Shown piece by piece: positions 1 to 7,697 of a DNA stretch of 15,389 nucleotides. Within the stretch, counting starts at the first letter, position 1, and each line of letters begins with the position of its first letter. The stretch is from Chthoniobacter flavus (GTDB lineage: Bacteria; Verrucomicrobiota; Verrucomicrobiia; Chthoniobacterales; Terrimicrobiaceae): positions 1 through 15,389 of the forward strand of contig CAMBAQ010000026.1 of the NCBI GenBank assembly GCA_945863785.1, in the 5' to 3' direction. The position numbers and the translations under genes are program-made. The notes beneath the pieces are model-generated. The model worked only from the letters and a program-made list of their open reading frames with translations. It did no database searches and was not told where the DNA came from.

Positions 1-2
1 CT

Positions 3-2108
3 CATCCCACGCCTGCTCATCCCGCCCCTGATTACGCCGCCATGCTGAGTGCGGCCTTGGATGGAGGGTTAGAGATGTTCCAAAAAACCGAACCCGCGAC
101 CCCCGAGGAATTCCGGGACTACCTCCACCTGCTCGGCCAGATCGTGGAAATGAAGACCTTTAAGGAGGAGCGCGCCACGAGCACACAGATTCTCGTCAAG
201 CAAACCGCCGAGTTTGAAAAGGCGATCGCCAACTTCACCCCCCCCATCTTCAACGCCGATACTGGGCTCGATGTTTTCGATACAGCTCGCCTCGACCTCT
301 GGCAGGCCGAAAACTGGCTTGATGTCCTGAAAAAAATCGCCCAGTCGCGCATCGAGCAGAATCGAATTTCTTTTGAGGAACTGAAAAAAGAGCAAGCCGA
401 ACTGCATTCCCTTCAGAATTCCGCCCCTCCCGCCACGCCGCAGTTGGCTTGGCAATTGAAGCTGCAGGAACTTCGGGTCGCAGCCGCCTTTGCACAGCAG
501 CAAGCAAGAGCCGACTCGACGTCCGTCACCGCCGACATGAAGCTGCAAGAGGCTCGCATCAAAATTGCCAACAAATATTTGGATTGCCTCAAGGGGCATG
601 TTGTTTTTCCGAATGGATTGTTAGACGCCAAGCGCGAGCAGACCCAAAAGGACGAGGCGGAGAGCGCCAAAACCGCCCTTGAGCTGGAGAATCAAATCAA
701 GGCATTGCCTTCCACAGGCGCCTTGCGCCGTTTCCCAGAGATCAACTCTCTTCTGATGCAGGGGCTGGAGACCCAAATCCAAATCTCCGAATATCGTAGG
801 GTGGGTCTTCTAATCCGCTCTCAAATTTGGCAAGCTCGCTATGATATCTGGAATGCAACTGACCCCAAGTCGTTTGATAAGACGGCCAGAGCGGTAAATG
901 AGCGTATGCAGGATGTACAGACTTGGCGTCCGCTCGTTGCCAGTCTGCACGCAAAATCACAGGATCGCCGCCGGATCGCACAGGCCCTCCTCAACAACCC
1001 GGAGCAGAAGGCCCCTGACGCCATTCGACAGCTTGTGGAAAAATATTTTACCCAAGAGGATGAGGCTCTATCGAATTGGGAAACCAGCTTTGACTACCTT
1101 GTGCAGCTCATCACTCTGGCCAATGCCGATCTGGCGGAACGAAGGAATCTCCTCAACATGAGTCAAAAGTTCGATGTCGCTGCAGCCTCCCTCAGCGAGG
1201 AGATGAGGGCTTTTTGGAATACCGAAATCTTCCAACTGAATGATTCGGTTTTCATTAATGGCGAAATCGTGCAGCGCCCCAGTCCGGTCACCCTCGGGAT
1301 GATGTTGTCGGCCCTGCTCATCCTTATCATTGGCGGCCTACTGTCATCCGGATTCAGCCGTTGGCTCCGATCCCGCCTCACATCGCGGTTTTCGTTGGAT
1401 GCAAATACCGGCGCTATAATCCAAAAATTCAGCACTTACTTTCTCCTCGTTTGCATCAGCCTCGTGGCGCTGGCGGTGGTGAAAATCCCACTCACCATTT
1501 TCGCTCTCCTTGGCGGTGCAGCGGCGATCGCGGTGGGATTTGGATCCCAGCAACTCGTTAATAATCTGATCAGCGGTATCATTCTCCTCTTTGAACGCCC
1601 GATCCGTATCGGCGACATCATTGATGTGGGCACTTATGCCGGCACCGTGACCTCGATAGGCACGCGTTGCTCTCAACTCCGCCGCCCCGATGGCGTCGAA
1701 ATTCTCATCCCGAATAGCGTCATCCTCCAAGGCACCGTGGTCAACTGGACCCTCACCGATAAGCATGTCCGACAGGAAATCCTCATCGGCATCAACTACG
1801 GTTCGCCTGTCGAGAAGGCTCTCGAAATCGTCACCCGCATCGCCAAATCGCATCCGGATGTTTTGAAAAACTACGCCACGAACGTTTTTTTCCACGACTT
1901 CGGGGCCGATGCCATCGTTCTCCGCCTCCTTTACTGGGTGGATAAGCAAGTCGGCGGAACGGGCAATCGCGTTCCAAGCGAGCTGAGGCTTTCGATTTAT
2001 AATGCCCTGAATGAAGCTGGCATCGCCTTGGCTTTCCCTCAACGGGACATCCACCTCGCCACGGCAGCACCAATTTCTGTTCAAGTCCTCCCACCCTCGA
2101 GCAATTAG
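3..2108 (+). CDS. MscS-family mechanosensitive channel with large N-terminal domain (5' partial)
   Basis: A small-conductance mechanosensitive channel that releases solutes on hypo-osmotic shock. The frame is open without a stop to the left edge, so the start and any signal peptide lie outside; residues are counted from the first in-frame ATG (base 42). Residues 1 to about 410 are soluble, helix-rich and partly coiled-coil-like, with no membrane segment. Three hydrophobic helices follow at about 416-437, 462-480 and 484-518. The third has the small-residue pore pattern (ALLGGAAAIAVGFGSQ), then the FERPIRIGDI turn and beta domain typical of MscS. The cytoplasmic alpha/beta domain runs from about 575 to 672. 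The bases before the ATG read as a His/Pro/Ala-rich linker. Three helices at the C-terminus imply that the N-terminal part is extracytoplasmic, as in longer MscS relatives such as MscK, but with fewer helices. The family call is firm; the role of the N-terminal part is unknown. Confidence 0.93.
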   Translation, partial: HPTPAHPAPDYAAMLSAALDGGLEMFQKTEPATPEEFRDYLHLLGQIVEMKTFKEERATSTQILVKQTAEFEKAIANFTPPIFNADTGLDVFDTARLDLWQAENWLDVLKKIAQSRIEQNRISFEELKKEQAELHSLQNSAPPATPQLAWQLKLQELRVAAAFAQQQARADSTSVTADMKLQEARIKIANKYLDCLKGHVVFPNGLLDAKREQTQKDEAESAKTALELENQIKALPSTGALRRFPEINSLLMQGLETQIQISEYRRVGLLIRSQIWQARYDIWNATDPKSFDKTARAVNERMQDVQTWRPLVASLHAKSQDRRRIAQALLNNPEQKAPDAIRQLVEKYFTQEDEALSNWETSFDYLVQLITLANADLAERRNLLNMSQKFDVAAASLSEEMRAFWNTEIFQLNDSVFINGEIVQRPSPVTLGMMLSALLILIIGGLLSSGFSRWLRSRLTSRFSLDANTGAIIQKFSTYFLLVCISLVALAVVKIPLTIFALLGGAAAIAVGFGSQQLVNNLISGIILLFERPIRIGDIIDVGTYAGTVTSIGTRCSQLRRPDGVEILIPNSVILQGTVVNWTLTDKHVRQEILIGINYGSPVEKALEIVTRIAKSHPDVLKNYATNVFFHDFGADAIVLRLLYWVDKQVGGTGNRVPSELRLSIYNALNEAGIALAFPQRDIHLATAAPISVQVLPPSSN

Positions 2109-2134
2109 AAAAACACGGTCAACGCAACGAATGT

Positions 2135-2164
2135 TTGCAGGAGGCCCCGAGTTTTTCATATAAA
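2135..2164 (+). promoter_or_regulatory. Candidate promoter for the dehydrogenase operon, possibly leaderless
   Basis: The 66-base gap upstream of E1 alpha ends in an A/T-rich stretch containing TATAAA (2159-2164, 5 of 6 matches to the -10 consensus). A weak -35 match, TTGCAG, lies at 2135-2140 with an 18-base spacer. Transcription would start about 4 bases before the ATG at 2175. No Shine-Dalgarno sequence sits within 15 bases of that ATG; the nearest, AGGAGG at 2139-2144, is about 30 bases away. This fits a leaderless or near-leaderless mRNA, but the -35 match is poor and the call is tentative. Confidence 0.3.
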
Positions 2165-2174
2165 AATCAGCGAA

Positions 2175-3185
2175 ATGCCAAAGACGAGCGCCGCAGTAAC
2201 TCAGGCCGATTATATCAAGGCCTATCGCATTATGCTTCTGTCCCGCGTGCTGGAGGAAAAGTTAGCCAGCCTCTATCGAGCGGGAATGATCAAAGGCGGC
2301 GTCTTCCTCGGTCGAGGACAAGAAGCCTTGAGCGTCTCGGTCGGAACTCACCTTCACCGTGGCGATATATTTGCCCCCCTCATCCGTGATCAGGCCGGAC
2401 GCTTGGCTTTCGGAGATACCGTTCTTGATACCCTCCGCACCTATCTCGGTTCTCAACTCGGCTCCATGCGGGGTAGAGATGGGAATATCCATCGAGGCCG
2501 TCCCCGCGACGGCTATTATGCCATGATCAGCCATCTGGGCGCGATGATTCCTGCCGTCTCAGGCGCTCTCTTTGCACGGCGCCTCAAGGGCGAGAGTGGC
2601 GTCGTAGGCGCGACCTGCATCGGCGATGGCGGCACATCGACGGGAGCCTTCCACGAGGGCCTCAATGCCGCTGCCGTCGAGAAACTCCCCCTCATTGTCG
2701 TGGTCGCTAATAACCAGTATGCCTACTCGACACCGAATTCCCGCCAATACGCTTGCGCGGATCTCCTAGACAAGGCCGCTGGATACGGAGTCACAGGCCA
2801 CAAGGCGGATGGAACAAACCTTTTGGATTGCCTACAAACGCTTCGCCGCGCGGTGCACAACGCCCGTGAGGGAGGTGGCCCCCAACTCGTCGTTGCTGAT
2901 CTTTTACGTCTCGTCGGCCATGGCGAGCATGATGACGGTCAATACGTGGATCCCAAGTTGAAGGCTTCCGCGCTGGGTGGAGATTGCCTCGCTCTCGCCG
3001 AACGCCACATCCTCGATCAAGCATGGGCGACTGCCCAGGAACACGCCGAGTGGCGACGCGAGGTCGAGATGGAAGTCAACTCCACCGCCGACCGTGTCCG
3101 CCGCGAACCAGCACCGGATCCCGAAGAGGACGACTGGGCGGCCCTTTCCTGTCCGGAATATCGTGAGCATTACGCCACATCATGA
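2175..3185 (+). CDS. 2-oxoacid dehydrogenase E1 component, alpha subunit (pyruvate/branched-chain/acetoin type)
   Basis: This is the thiamine-diphosphate-binding half of the E1 decarboxylase. With the beta subunit encoded next, it decarboxylates a 2-oxoacid (or cleaves acetoin) and passes the acyl group to the lipoyl arm of E2. At 336 residues it has the length of heterotetrameric E1 alpha chains. Visible motifs are GRGQE at 46-50, the ThDP/Mg signature starting GDGG at 150-153 and ending NN at 179-180, and a C-terminal loop reading GHGEHDD at 248-254. Most characterised E1 alpha chains have a GHS.SD-like form of that loop, so the usual serine is replaced here. No other start codon lies in frame just upstream. 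The stop overlaps the next start by four bases (ATGA), implying coupled translation. The substrate cannot be settled from sequence, so no pdh, bkd or aco symbol is given. Confidence 0.93.
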   Translation: MPKTSAAVTQADYIKAYRIMLLSRVLEEKLASLYRAGMIKGGVFLGRGQEALSVSVGTHLHRGDIFAPLIRDQAGRLAFGDTVLDTLRTYLGSQLGSMRGRDGNIHRGRPRDGYYAMISHLGAMIPAVSGALFARRLKGESGVVGATCIGDGGTSTGAFHEGLNAAAVEKLPLIVVVANNQYAYSTPNSRQYACADLLDKAAGYGVTGHKADGTNLLDCLQTLRRAVHNAREGGGPQLVVADLLRLVGHGEHDDGQYVDPKLKASALGGDCLALAERHILDQAWATAQEHAEWRREVEMEVNSTADRVRREPAPDPEEDDWAALSCPEYREHYATS

Positions 3186-4144
3186 TCACTTACCTAGAAG
3201 CCATTCGCCTCGCACAGCAGAAGGCGCTCGCCACTGACCCTCGGGTTTTTCTCTACGGCCAGGATATCGGAAGTTTCGGCGGCGCATTCAAAGCCACCAA
3301 GAATCTCTCCAAAGAATTTCCCGGCCGCGTTTTTGATGCCCCGCTGAGCGAGGATGCCATCGTTGGAATGGCCATCGGAGCGGCCATCGAAGGCATGCGC
3401 CCGATCGTGGAAATGCAGTTCGCCGATTTTTCAACCTGCGGCCTCAACCAGATCGTGAATCACGCTGCGACGCTCTATTATCGCACCGGCGTTCCTTGCC
3501 CGATCGTGGTACGCCTCCCCTCAGGCGGGACCTCCGGCGGCGGTCCCTTTCATAGCCAAAGCATGGAGGCGCTCTATTCCCACTACCCTGGTCTGGTCGT
3601 CCTGACTCCGGCCACGGTTGAAGATGCCTACACGATGCTTTTTGATGCGGTGGGACTCGATGACCCCGTCATCTTCTGCGAGCACAAGTTCCTTTATAAC
3701 CATCTCAAAGCCGATTCGCTTCCCGAGACATCTCTCCCGATCGGCAAAGCGCGTTTGGCGCGGGCCGGACGTGATGCCACGATCGTCACCCACGGCGCCA
3801 TGCTCCACGAATCTCTTGCGGCCGCGACGGAACTCGCCGAAGAGGGATTTGAGCTTGAGATCGTCGACCTTCGTAGCGTTAAGCCCCTCGACACGGATAC
3901 GATTTTGGCCTCCGTGGCCCGCACCGGCCGACTCCTTTGTGTAAGCGAGGAATGGCCTTGGGGCGGAGTCACCGCCGAAGTTATTGCGCGCGTTACCGCG
4001 GAGGGCTTCGGTCTCTTAGACGTTGCCCCCATGCGCGTGAACGCAAAAGACACCCCCGTCCCCTACCATCCCGATCTTTGGTCAGTCCACCGCCCGACCG
4101 CATCCACCATAGCCGCCGCAGCCCGGCGCCTGCTACTTAGCTGA
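3182..4144 (+). CDS. 2-oxoacid dehydrogenase E1 component, beta subunit
   Basis: This is the transketolase-like beta chain that pairs with E1 alpha to form the alpha2-beta2 decarboxylase. At 320 residues it is full length. It shows the N-terminal pattern YGQDIGSFGGAF (25-36) and APLSEDAIVGMAIG (53-66), where Glu57 matches the conserved glutamate contacting the thiamine ring. HSQSMEA (124-130) is followed by the conserved YPGLVVLTPAT segment (135-145), and TPVPYHPDL near residues 291-299 is the usual C-terminal signature. It starts inside the stop of E1 alpha (ATGA), and six bases separate it from E2, so the three chains should be made together. No Shine-Dalgarno sequence precedes it, consistent with translational coupling. 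The substrate is undecided between pyruvate, branched-chain oxoacids and acetoin. Confidence 0.94.
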   Translation: MITYLEAIRLAQQKALATDPRVFLYGQDIGSFGGAFKATKNLSKEFPGRVFDAPLSEDAIVGMAIGAAIEGMRPIVEMQFADFSTCGLNQIVNHAATLYYRTGVPCPIVVRLPSGGTSGGGPFHSQSMEALYSHYPGLVVLTPATVEDAYTMLFDAVGLDDPVIFCEHKFLYNHLKADSLPETSLPIGKARLARAGRDATIVTHGAMLHESLAAATELAEEGFELEIVDLRSVKPLDTDTILASVARTGRLLCVSEEWPWGGVTAEVIARVTAEGFGLLDVAPMRVNAKDTPVPYHPDLWSVHRPTASTIAAAARRLLLS

Positions 4145-4150
4145 ACCACC

Positions 4151-5341
4151 ATGGCACTCGTACCCATTCAAATGCCCCAACTCGGCGAATCCATCGCCGA
4201 GGCCACCATCGTCCGCATACTCCATCAGGAAGGCGACACCGTGCAGGCGGATGCCGACATCATCGAGGTGGAAACCAACAAGGCAATGATGGCTGTCACA
4301 GCCTCCTGCACTGGCCAACTCGTCACGATTACCGCCGAAGCAGGCGTAAGCTATCCCGTGGGTGCCATTTTGGGACATATTGAGGTCACCAACGAGGAGG
4401 CTGCCCGCCTCGGCCTCGATCAAGAGGAAGCGCCCAAACGCAAACCGGAAAAAAAACGTCCTGATGCTCCAGCGAAGCCTCAAACTGTAGAGCCGACCGT
4501 CCCCGGCGGACTGCCCGTCCCCGCCCATGCAGGCGGCGTGAGTTACCTTTCCCCGCGCATGAAAGCACGGATGGTCGAACTAGGCCTCCGATCCTCCGAT
4601 CTCGCTGGCATCCCCGGCAGCGGAGCTGGCGGACGCGTCACCATTGAAGATCTCGAGCGCTTCATGGGCAGCATCGAGAACAATAAAATCACCCCAGCCT
4701 CGCCGATGCGCAAGGCCGTAGCCGATGCGATGATTCGCAGTTGGTCACGTCCGCTTGCTACAGTTTGCCGGCCGATCAATCTCGACAATCTGTTAACCCA
4801 CCGCAAAAGCCACCCTTCGAAGCCCGGCCCAGCTCTTTACGCCCTGCGTGCACTTGCGATTGCCCTCGGCGAGAACAGCGCCCCTGCGGGCCGCCTGATC
4901 GGTGACCGCATCGTTCATCCCCCATCCGTGGATATCGGCTTCGCTGTGGAAGCGGAAGATGGTGTTCTTGTGCCGGTGATTCGGAATGCCGACCAATTCC
5001 TTCTCGATGACTTGGTCTCCCGCTACAACCGCCTCGTCGAGTTGGCCCGTCAACGCCGCCTCCCAGCAAACGACACCGGCGGATCCATCGCGACTATCAC
5101 GAACTACGGAACCTTCGGCCTCACTCTGGCCACCCCGATTCCTCTCCCCGAGCAGACCATCCTTCTCGGAATGGGCGCGGGACAGACCGTACCATCTTGG
5201 GATGCCAAGCTGGAAAAATTTGTCCCAGTGATCGAGGCCCAGTTCACCTTGAGCTTCGACCATCGCGTGATCGACGGCGGTGCCGCCGGTCGACTCCTGA
5301 AGCGCATTGCGGAACTGCTGGAAGCGCCTGAAACGCTCTAG
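4151..5341 (+). CDS. Dihydrolipoamide acyltransferase, E2 component
   Basis: This is the core acyltransferase of the complex: it carries the acyl group on lipoyl-lysine and transfers it to CoA. Domains in order: one lipoyl domain (about 1-80) with Lys44 in ETNKA as the lipoylation site; a charged Ala/Pro/Lys linker (about 90-125); a peripheral-subunit-binding domain (about 132-172, YLSPRMKAR to EDLERFM); and the catalytic domain (about 183-396) with the active-site signature FDHRVIDGG (369-377), His371 and Asp375. The N-terminal MPQLGESI resembles E2 chains of the branched-chain and 2-oxoglutarate complexes more than classical pyruvate E2. The catalytic domain is about 214 residues, some 20-30 shorter than usual by memory. 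The shortening falls around residues 215-255, where the usual proline-leucine-asparagine stretch is not recognisable. The matching E3 gene is not next to it. Confidence 0.93.
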   Translation: MALVPIQMPQLGESIAEATIVRILHQEGDTVQADADIIEVETNKAMMAVTASCTGQLVTITAEAGVSYPVGAILGHIEVTNEEAARLGLDQEEAPKRKPEKKRPDAPAKPQTVEPTVPGGLPVPAHAGGVSYLSPRMKARMVELGLRSSDLAGIPGSGAGGRVTIEDLERFMGSIENNKITPASPMRKAVADAMIRSWSRPLATVCRPINLDNLLTHRKSHPSKPGPALYALRALAIALGENSAPAGRLIGDRIVHPPSVDIGFAVEAEDGVLVPVIRNADQFLLDDLVSRYNRLVELARQRRLPANDTGGSIATITNYGTFGLTLATPIPLPEQTILLGMGAGQTVPSWDAKLEKFVPVIEAQFTLSFDHRVIDGGAAGRLLKRIAELLEAPETL

Positions 5342-5370
5342 CCTGTTTTTTGGACACCTAGATCCCGGCG

Positions 5371-6042
5371 ATGCGATCACCACTTGCCGCTTATGTATTG
5401 CCGTTCGCCTTGTTCATAGGCGCCCTCGCCTTGCTTCCCTTGGTGAAGATGGTTAGCGGCGATTCGATTTGGTCTCATTTTCCTGAGCAGGGGGTTTACC
5501 CACTCCAAACCTTACTGTGCGGGGCTGCGCTTCTTTATTTCTGGAAAGCTTATTCTTGGGGAAAGCGAAATGGTTACTTGTTTGCCGTAGTCGTAGGATT
5601 TGCGGTGCTCGGATTATGGATCTCACCTCAGTTGCTGTTTGGTTTTCCTCCGCGATTGAAGGGATTTGATCCCACCCTATTTGAAGCGAACCCCTTTCTT
5701 TACTGGTCCTCGGTGCTCGCGCGCTTTGCCCGCTTGGTGATCGTTGTTCCGGTTTTGGAAGAACTATTCTGGCGCGGATTTTTGATGCGATTTTTGATTA
5801 AGGAGGATTTCAACAACGTGCGGATTGGAACCTTTCAATGGCGTTCGTTTCTTATTGTGGCGCTCGCCTTCATGCTGGTGCATCAGACGGCTGACTGGCC
5901 CGCCGCCTTTCTTTGCGGGATCGCCTACAACCTCGTCGCGGTTCGCACAGGTAGTCTCTCGGCTTGCGTTCTCGCGCACGCGATCACCAATCTCGGTCTG
6001 GGCATTTACATCATGTCCACCCGCCAATGGGGCTTTTGGTAA
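5371..6042 (+). CDS. CPBP-family intramembrane protease (CAAX protease-like, possibly exosortase-associated subtype)
   Basis: A polytopic membrane protein of 223 residues with the three sequence marks of the CPBP (Abi/Rce1-like) glutamic protease family: EELFWR with Glu130, Glu131 and Arg135; FMLVH with His171; and HAITN with His203 and Asn207. Hydrophobic segments lie at about 7-25, 43-57, 69-90, 110-129, 159-172 and 176-212. The YPLQTLLCGAALLYF segment (43-57) resembles, from memory, the CAAX-protease-related subgroup found with exosortase/PEP-CTERM systems; this subtype is an inference. It starts 29 bases after E2 and stops 3 bases before nadE, so it probably shares their transcript. No exosortase or PEP-CTERM substrate is visible in the window. 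The target is unknown; family members process prenylated proteins, confer bacteriocin immunity, or have no known substrate. Confidence 0.87.
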   Translation: MRSPLAAYVLPFALFIGALALLPLVKMVSGDSIWSHFPEQGVYPLQTLLCGAALLYFWKAYSWGKRNGYLFAVVVGFAVLGLWISPQLLFGFPPRLKGFDPTLFEANPFLYWSSVLARFARLVIVVPVLEELFWRGFLMRFLIKEDFNNVRIGTFQWRSFLIVALAFMLVHQTADWPAAFLCGIAYNLVAVRTGSLSACVLAHAITNLGLGIYIMSTRQWGFW

Positions 6043-6045
6043 TTC

Positions 6046-7674
6046 ATGAAAATCGGACTCGCACAGATCAACTCGACCGTTGGCGACCTCGCCGGCAACG
6101 CACGCAAGATCATCGATTCCTGCCGCGCTCTCGAGCGCCAGGGAGCCGAAATCATCCTCACTCCGGAACTCGTCCTCACCGGCTATCCCCCGCAGGATTT
6201 GCTTTTTCAATCGGACTTTGTTCCCGCAAGTCTTCGAATGCTGGAGGAAATCCATAGTGCCACGGACTCCGCCGCCTGGATTGTCGGCTGTGTGCAATGG
6301 AATTCCTCGCCAGAGGGAAAGCCGCTTTTCAACGCCGCCGCTGTGCTGGAGCGCGGGAAGCCGATCCACTGGATTTTTAAAACCCTGCTGCCCACTTACG
6401 ATGTTTTCAATGAGGCCCGGTATTTTCACCCGGGTCCTCGTCCCGCACCGGTCGAAATTCACGGCCGTCTTTTCGGAATAACGATCTGCGAGGATGTGTG
6501 GACCCCAGAATACCTGCCACGACCCCTCTACGGTTGCGACCCCGTCGAGATCCTTGTGAAAGCGGGTGCGGAAGCCATTCTGAATCTCAGCGCCTCACCG
6601 TTCCAAATCGGCAAGCCTGCCCGCCGGATAGAGATGCTCCGCTCCCAAGCTCAGAAAAATCGCATTCCTTTCTACTACTGCAATGCCATCGGAGGTAATG
6701 ACCAACTGGTCTTTGATGGACACTCCCTCGCCATTGCCGCCGATGGGCAACTCTTAAAAAGCGGCCCAGGATTTGTTGAGGCTAGCTTGCTCGTCGAAAA
6801 TACGCCCTGCACGGAACCCGAGTCCGCGACGGACATGGACGATCTCCGTAGCGCTCTCGTTCTGGGTTTGCGCGACTACGCAGCCAAGTGCGGATTCCGT
6901 ACTGCCGTACTGGGACTGAGCGGTGGCATCGATAGCGCCGTGACCGCCTGCATTGCCGTCGAGGCTTTGGGCGCGGATAAAGTCACCGGCATCGCGATGC
7001 CATCGCCCTATTCTTCCACACACAGTCTAGAGGATGCCGCCGCCCTCGCTCACAATTTGGGCATCACCTACCACACGATTCCCATCGCAGATAGTTTCGA
7101 GACTTTTAAAAAGCAAATGCGTCCCGTTTTTGAAGGACTATCGGAGGATACGACCGAGGAAAACATGCAAGCCCGACTTCGTGGCCTCACACTCATGTCG
7201 CTTTCCAACAAATTCGGCCACTTGCTTCTCACTACTGGCAATAAAAGCGAGCTAGCGGTCGGCTACTGCACGCTCTACGGCGACATGTGTGGCGGTCTAG
7301 CCGTGATCTCCGACGTGCCAAAAACGATGGTTTACGCGTTGGCGGAGTTTCTGAATCGTGATACGGAAATCATTCCCCGCCGGACCATCGACAAACCACC
7401 GAGCGCCGAACTTCGTCACGACCAAACCGATCAAGACACCCTTCCTCCCTATGAAACCTTAGATGCCATCTTGCGACTTTACGTTGAAGAAAATCTCGGG
7501 GTGGATGCCATCGTTGCGCAGGGTTTTGATGCCAAAACCGTTCATTGGGTCACTCGCAAGGTGGACTTCAATGAATACAAGCGCGAGCAGGCAGCTCCAG
7601 GTCTAAGAGTCACCAGCAGGGCATTCGGGATCGGTCGCCGAATGCCCATCGCTCAAAGGTTTCTGAGGGCCTAG
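6046..7674 (+). CDS. nadE: Glutamine-dependent NAD(+) synthetase
   Basis: This enzyme makes NAD from deamido-NAD, ATP and glutamine, the last step of NAD biosynthesis in the cytoplasm. The N-terminal amidase (nitrilase-fold) domain, about 1-250, shows the catalytic triad Glu41 (in TPELVLTGYPP), Lys112 (FKTLLP) and Cys148 (TICEDVW); it releases ammonia from glutamine. The C-terminal synthetase domain, about 265-542, has the pyrophosphatase-type P-loop LSGGIDS (291-297) and the conserved TTGNKSELAVGYCTLYGD (396-413). The 542 residues fit the two-domain bacterial form; single-domain NadE lacks the amidase. The start lies 3 bases after the protease stop, without a Shine-Dalgarno sequence, so translation probably depends on readthrough from upstream. 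It ends 23 bases from the convergent fabV stop. Confidence 0.97.
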   Translation: MKIGLAQINSTVGDLAGNARKIIDSCRALERQGAEIILTPELVLTGYPPQDLLFQSDFVPASLRMLEEIHSATDSAAWIVGCVQWNSSPEGKPLFNAAAVLERGKPIHWIFKTLLPTYDVFNEARYFHPGPRPAPVEIHGRLFGITICEDVWTPEYLPRPLYGCDPVEILVKAGAEAILNLSASPFQIGKPARRIEMLRSQAQKNRIPFYYCNAIGGNDQLVFDGHSLAIAADGQLLKSGPGFVEASLLVENTPCTEPESATDMDDLRSALVLGLRDYAAKCGFRTAVLGLSGGIDSAVTACIAVEALGADKVTGIAMPSPYSSTHSLEDAAALAHNLGITYHTIPIADSFETFKKQMRPVFEGLSEDTTEENMQARLRGLTLMSLSNKFGHLLLTTGNKSELAVGYCTLYGDMCGGLAVISDVPKTMVYALAEFLNRDTEIIPRRTIDKPPSAELRHDQTDQDTLPPYETLDAILRLYVEENLGVDAIVAQGFDAKTVHWVTRKVDFNEYKREQAAPGLRVTSRAFGIGRRMPIAQRFLRA

Positions 7675-7697
7675 CCCCACTCAAACCGCTTTAAAAA

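Noticed and set aside
1344..2159. 271-codon minus-strand open frame opposite the channel gene
   Set aside because: It lies antisense to conserved MscS codons, has no recognisable domain, and is explained by codon bias of the real gene.
5323..5351. Terminator-like hairpin (AGCG/CGCT, 7-base loop) and a run of six T after E2
   Set aside because: The stem is only four base pairs, overlaps the end of the E2 gene, and lies eight bases from the T run; too weak to call.
7667..7677. GGGC-CTA-GCCC hairpin at the nadE stop as a terminator between convergent genes
   Set aside because: The stem is four base pairs with a three-base loop and no T tract on either strand. The 23-base gap holds no better candidate.
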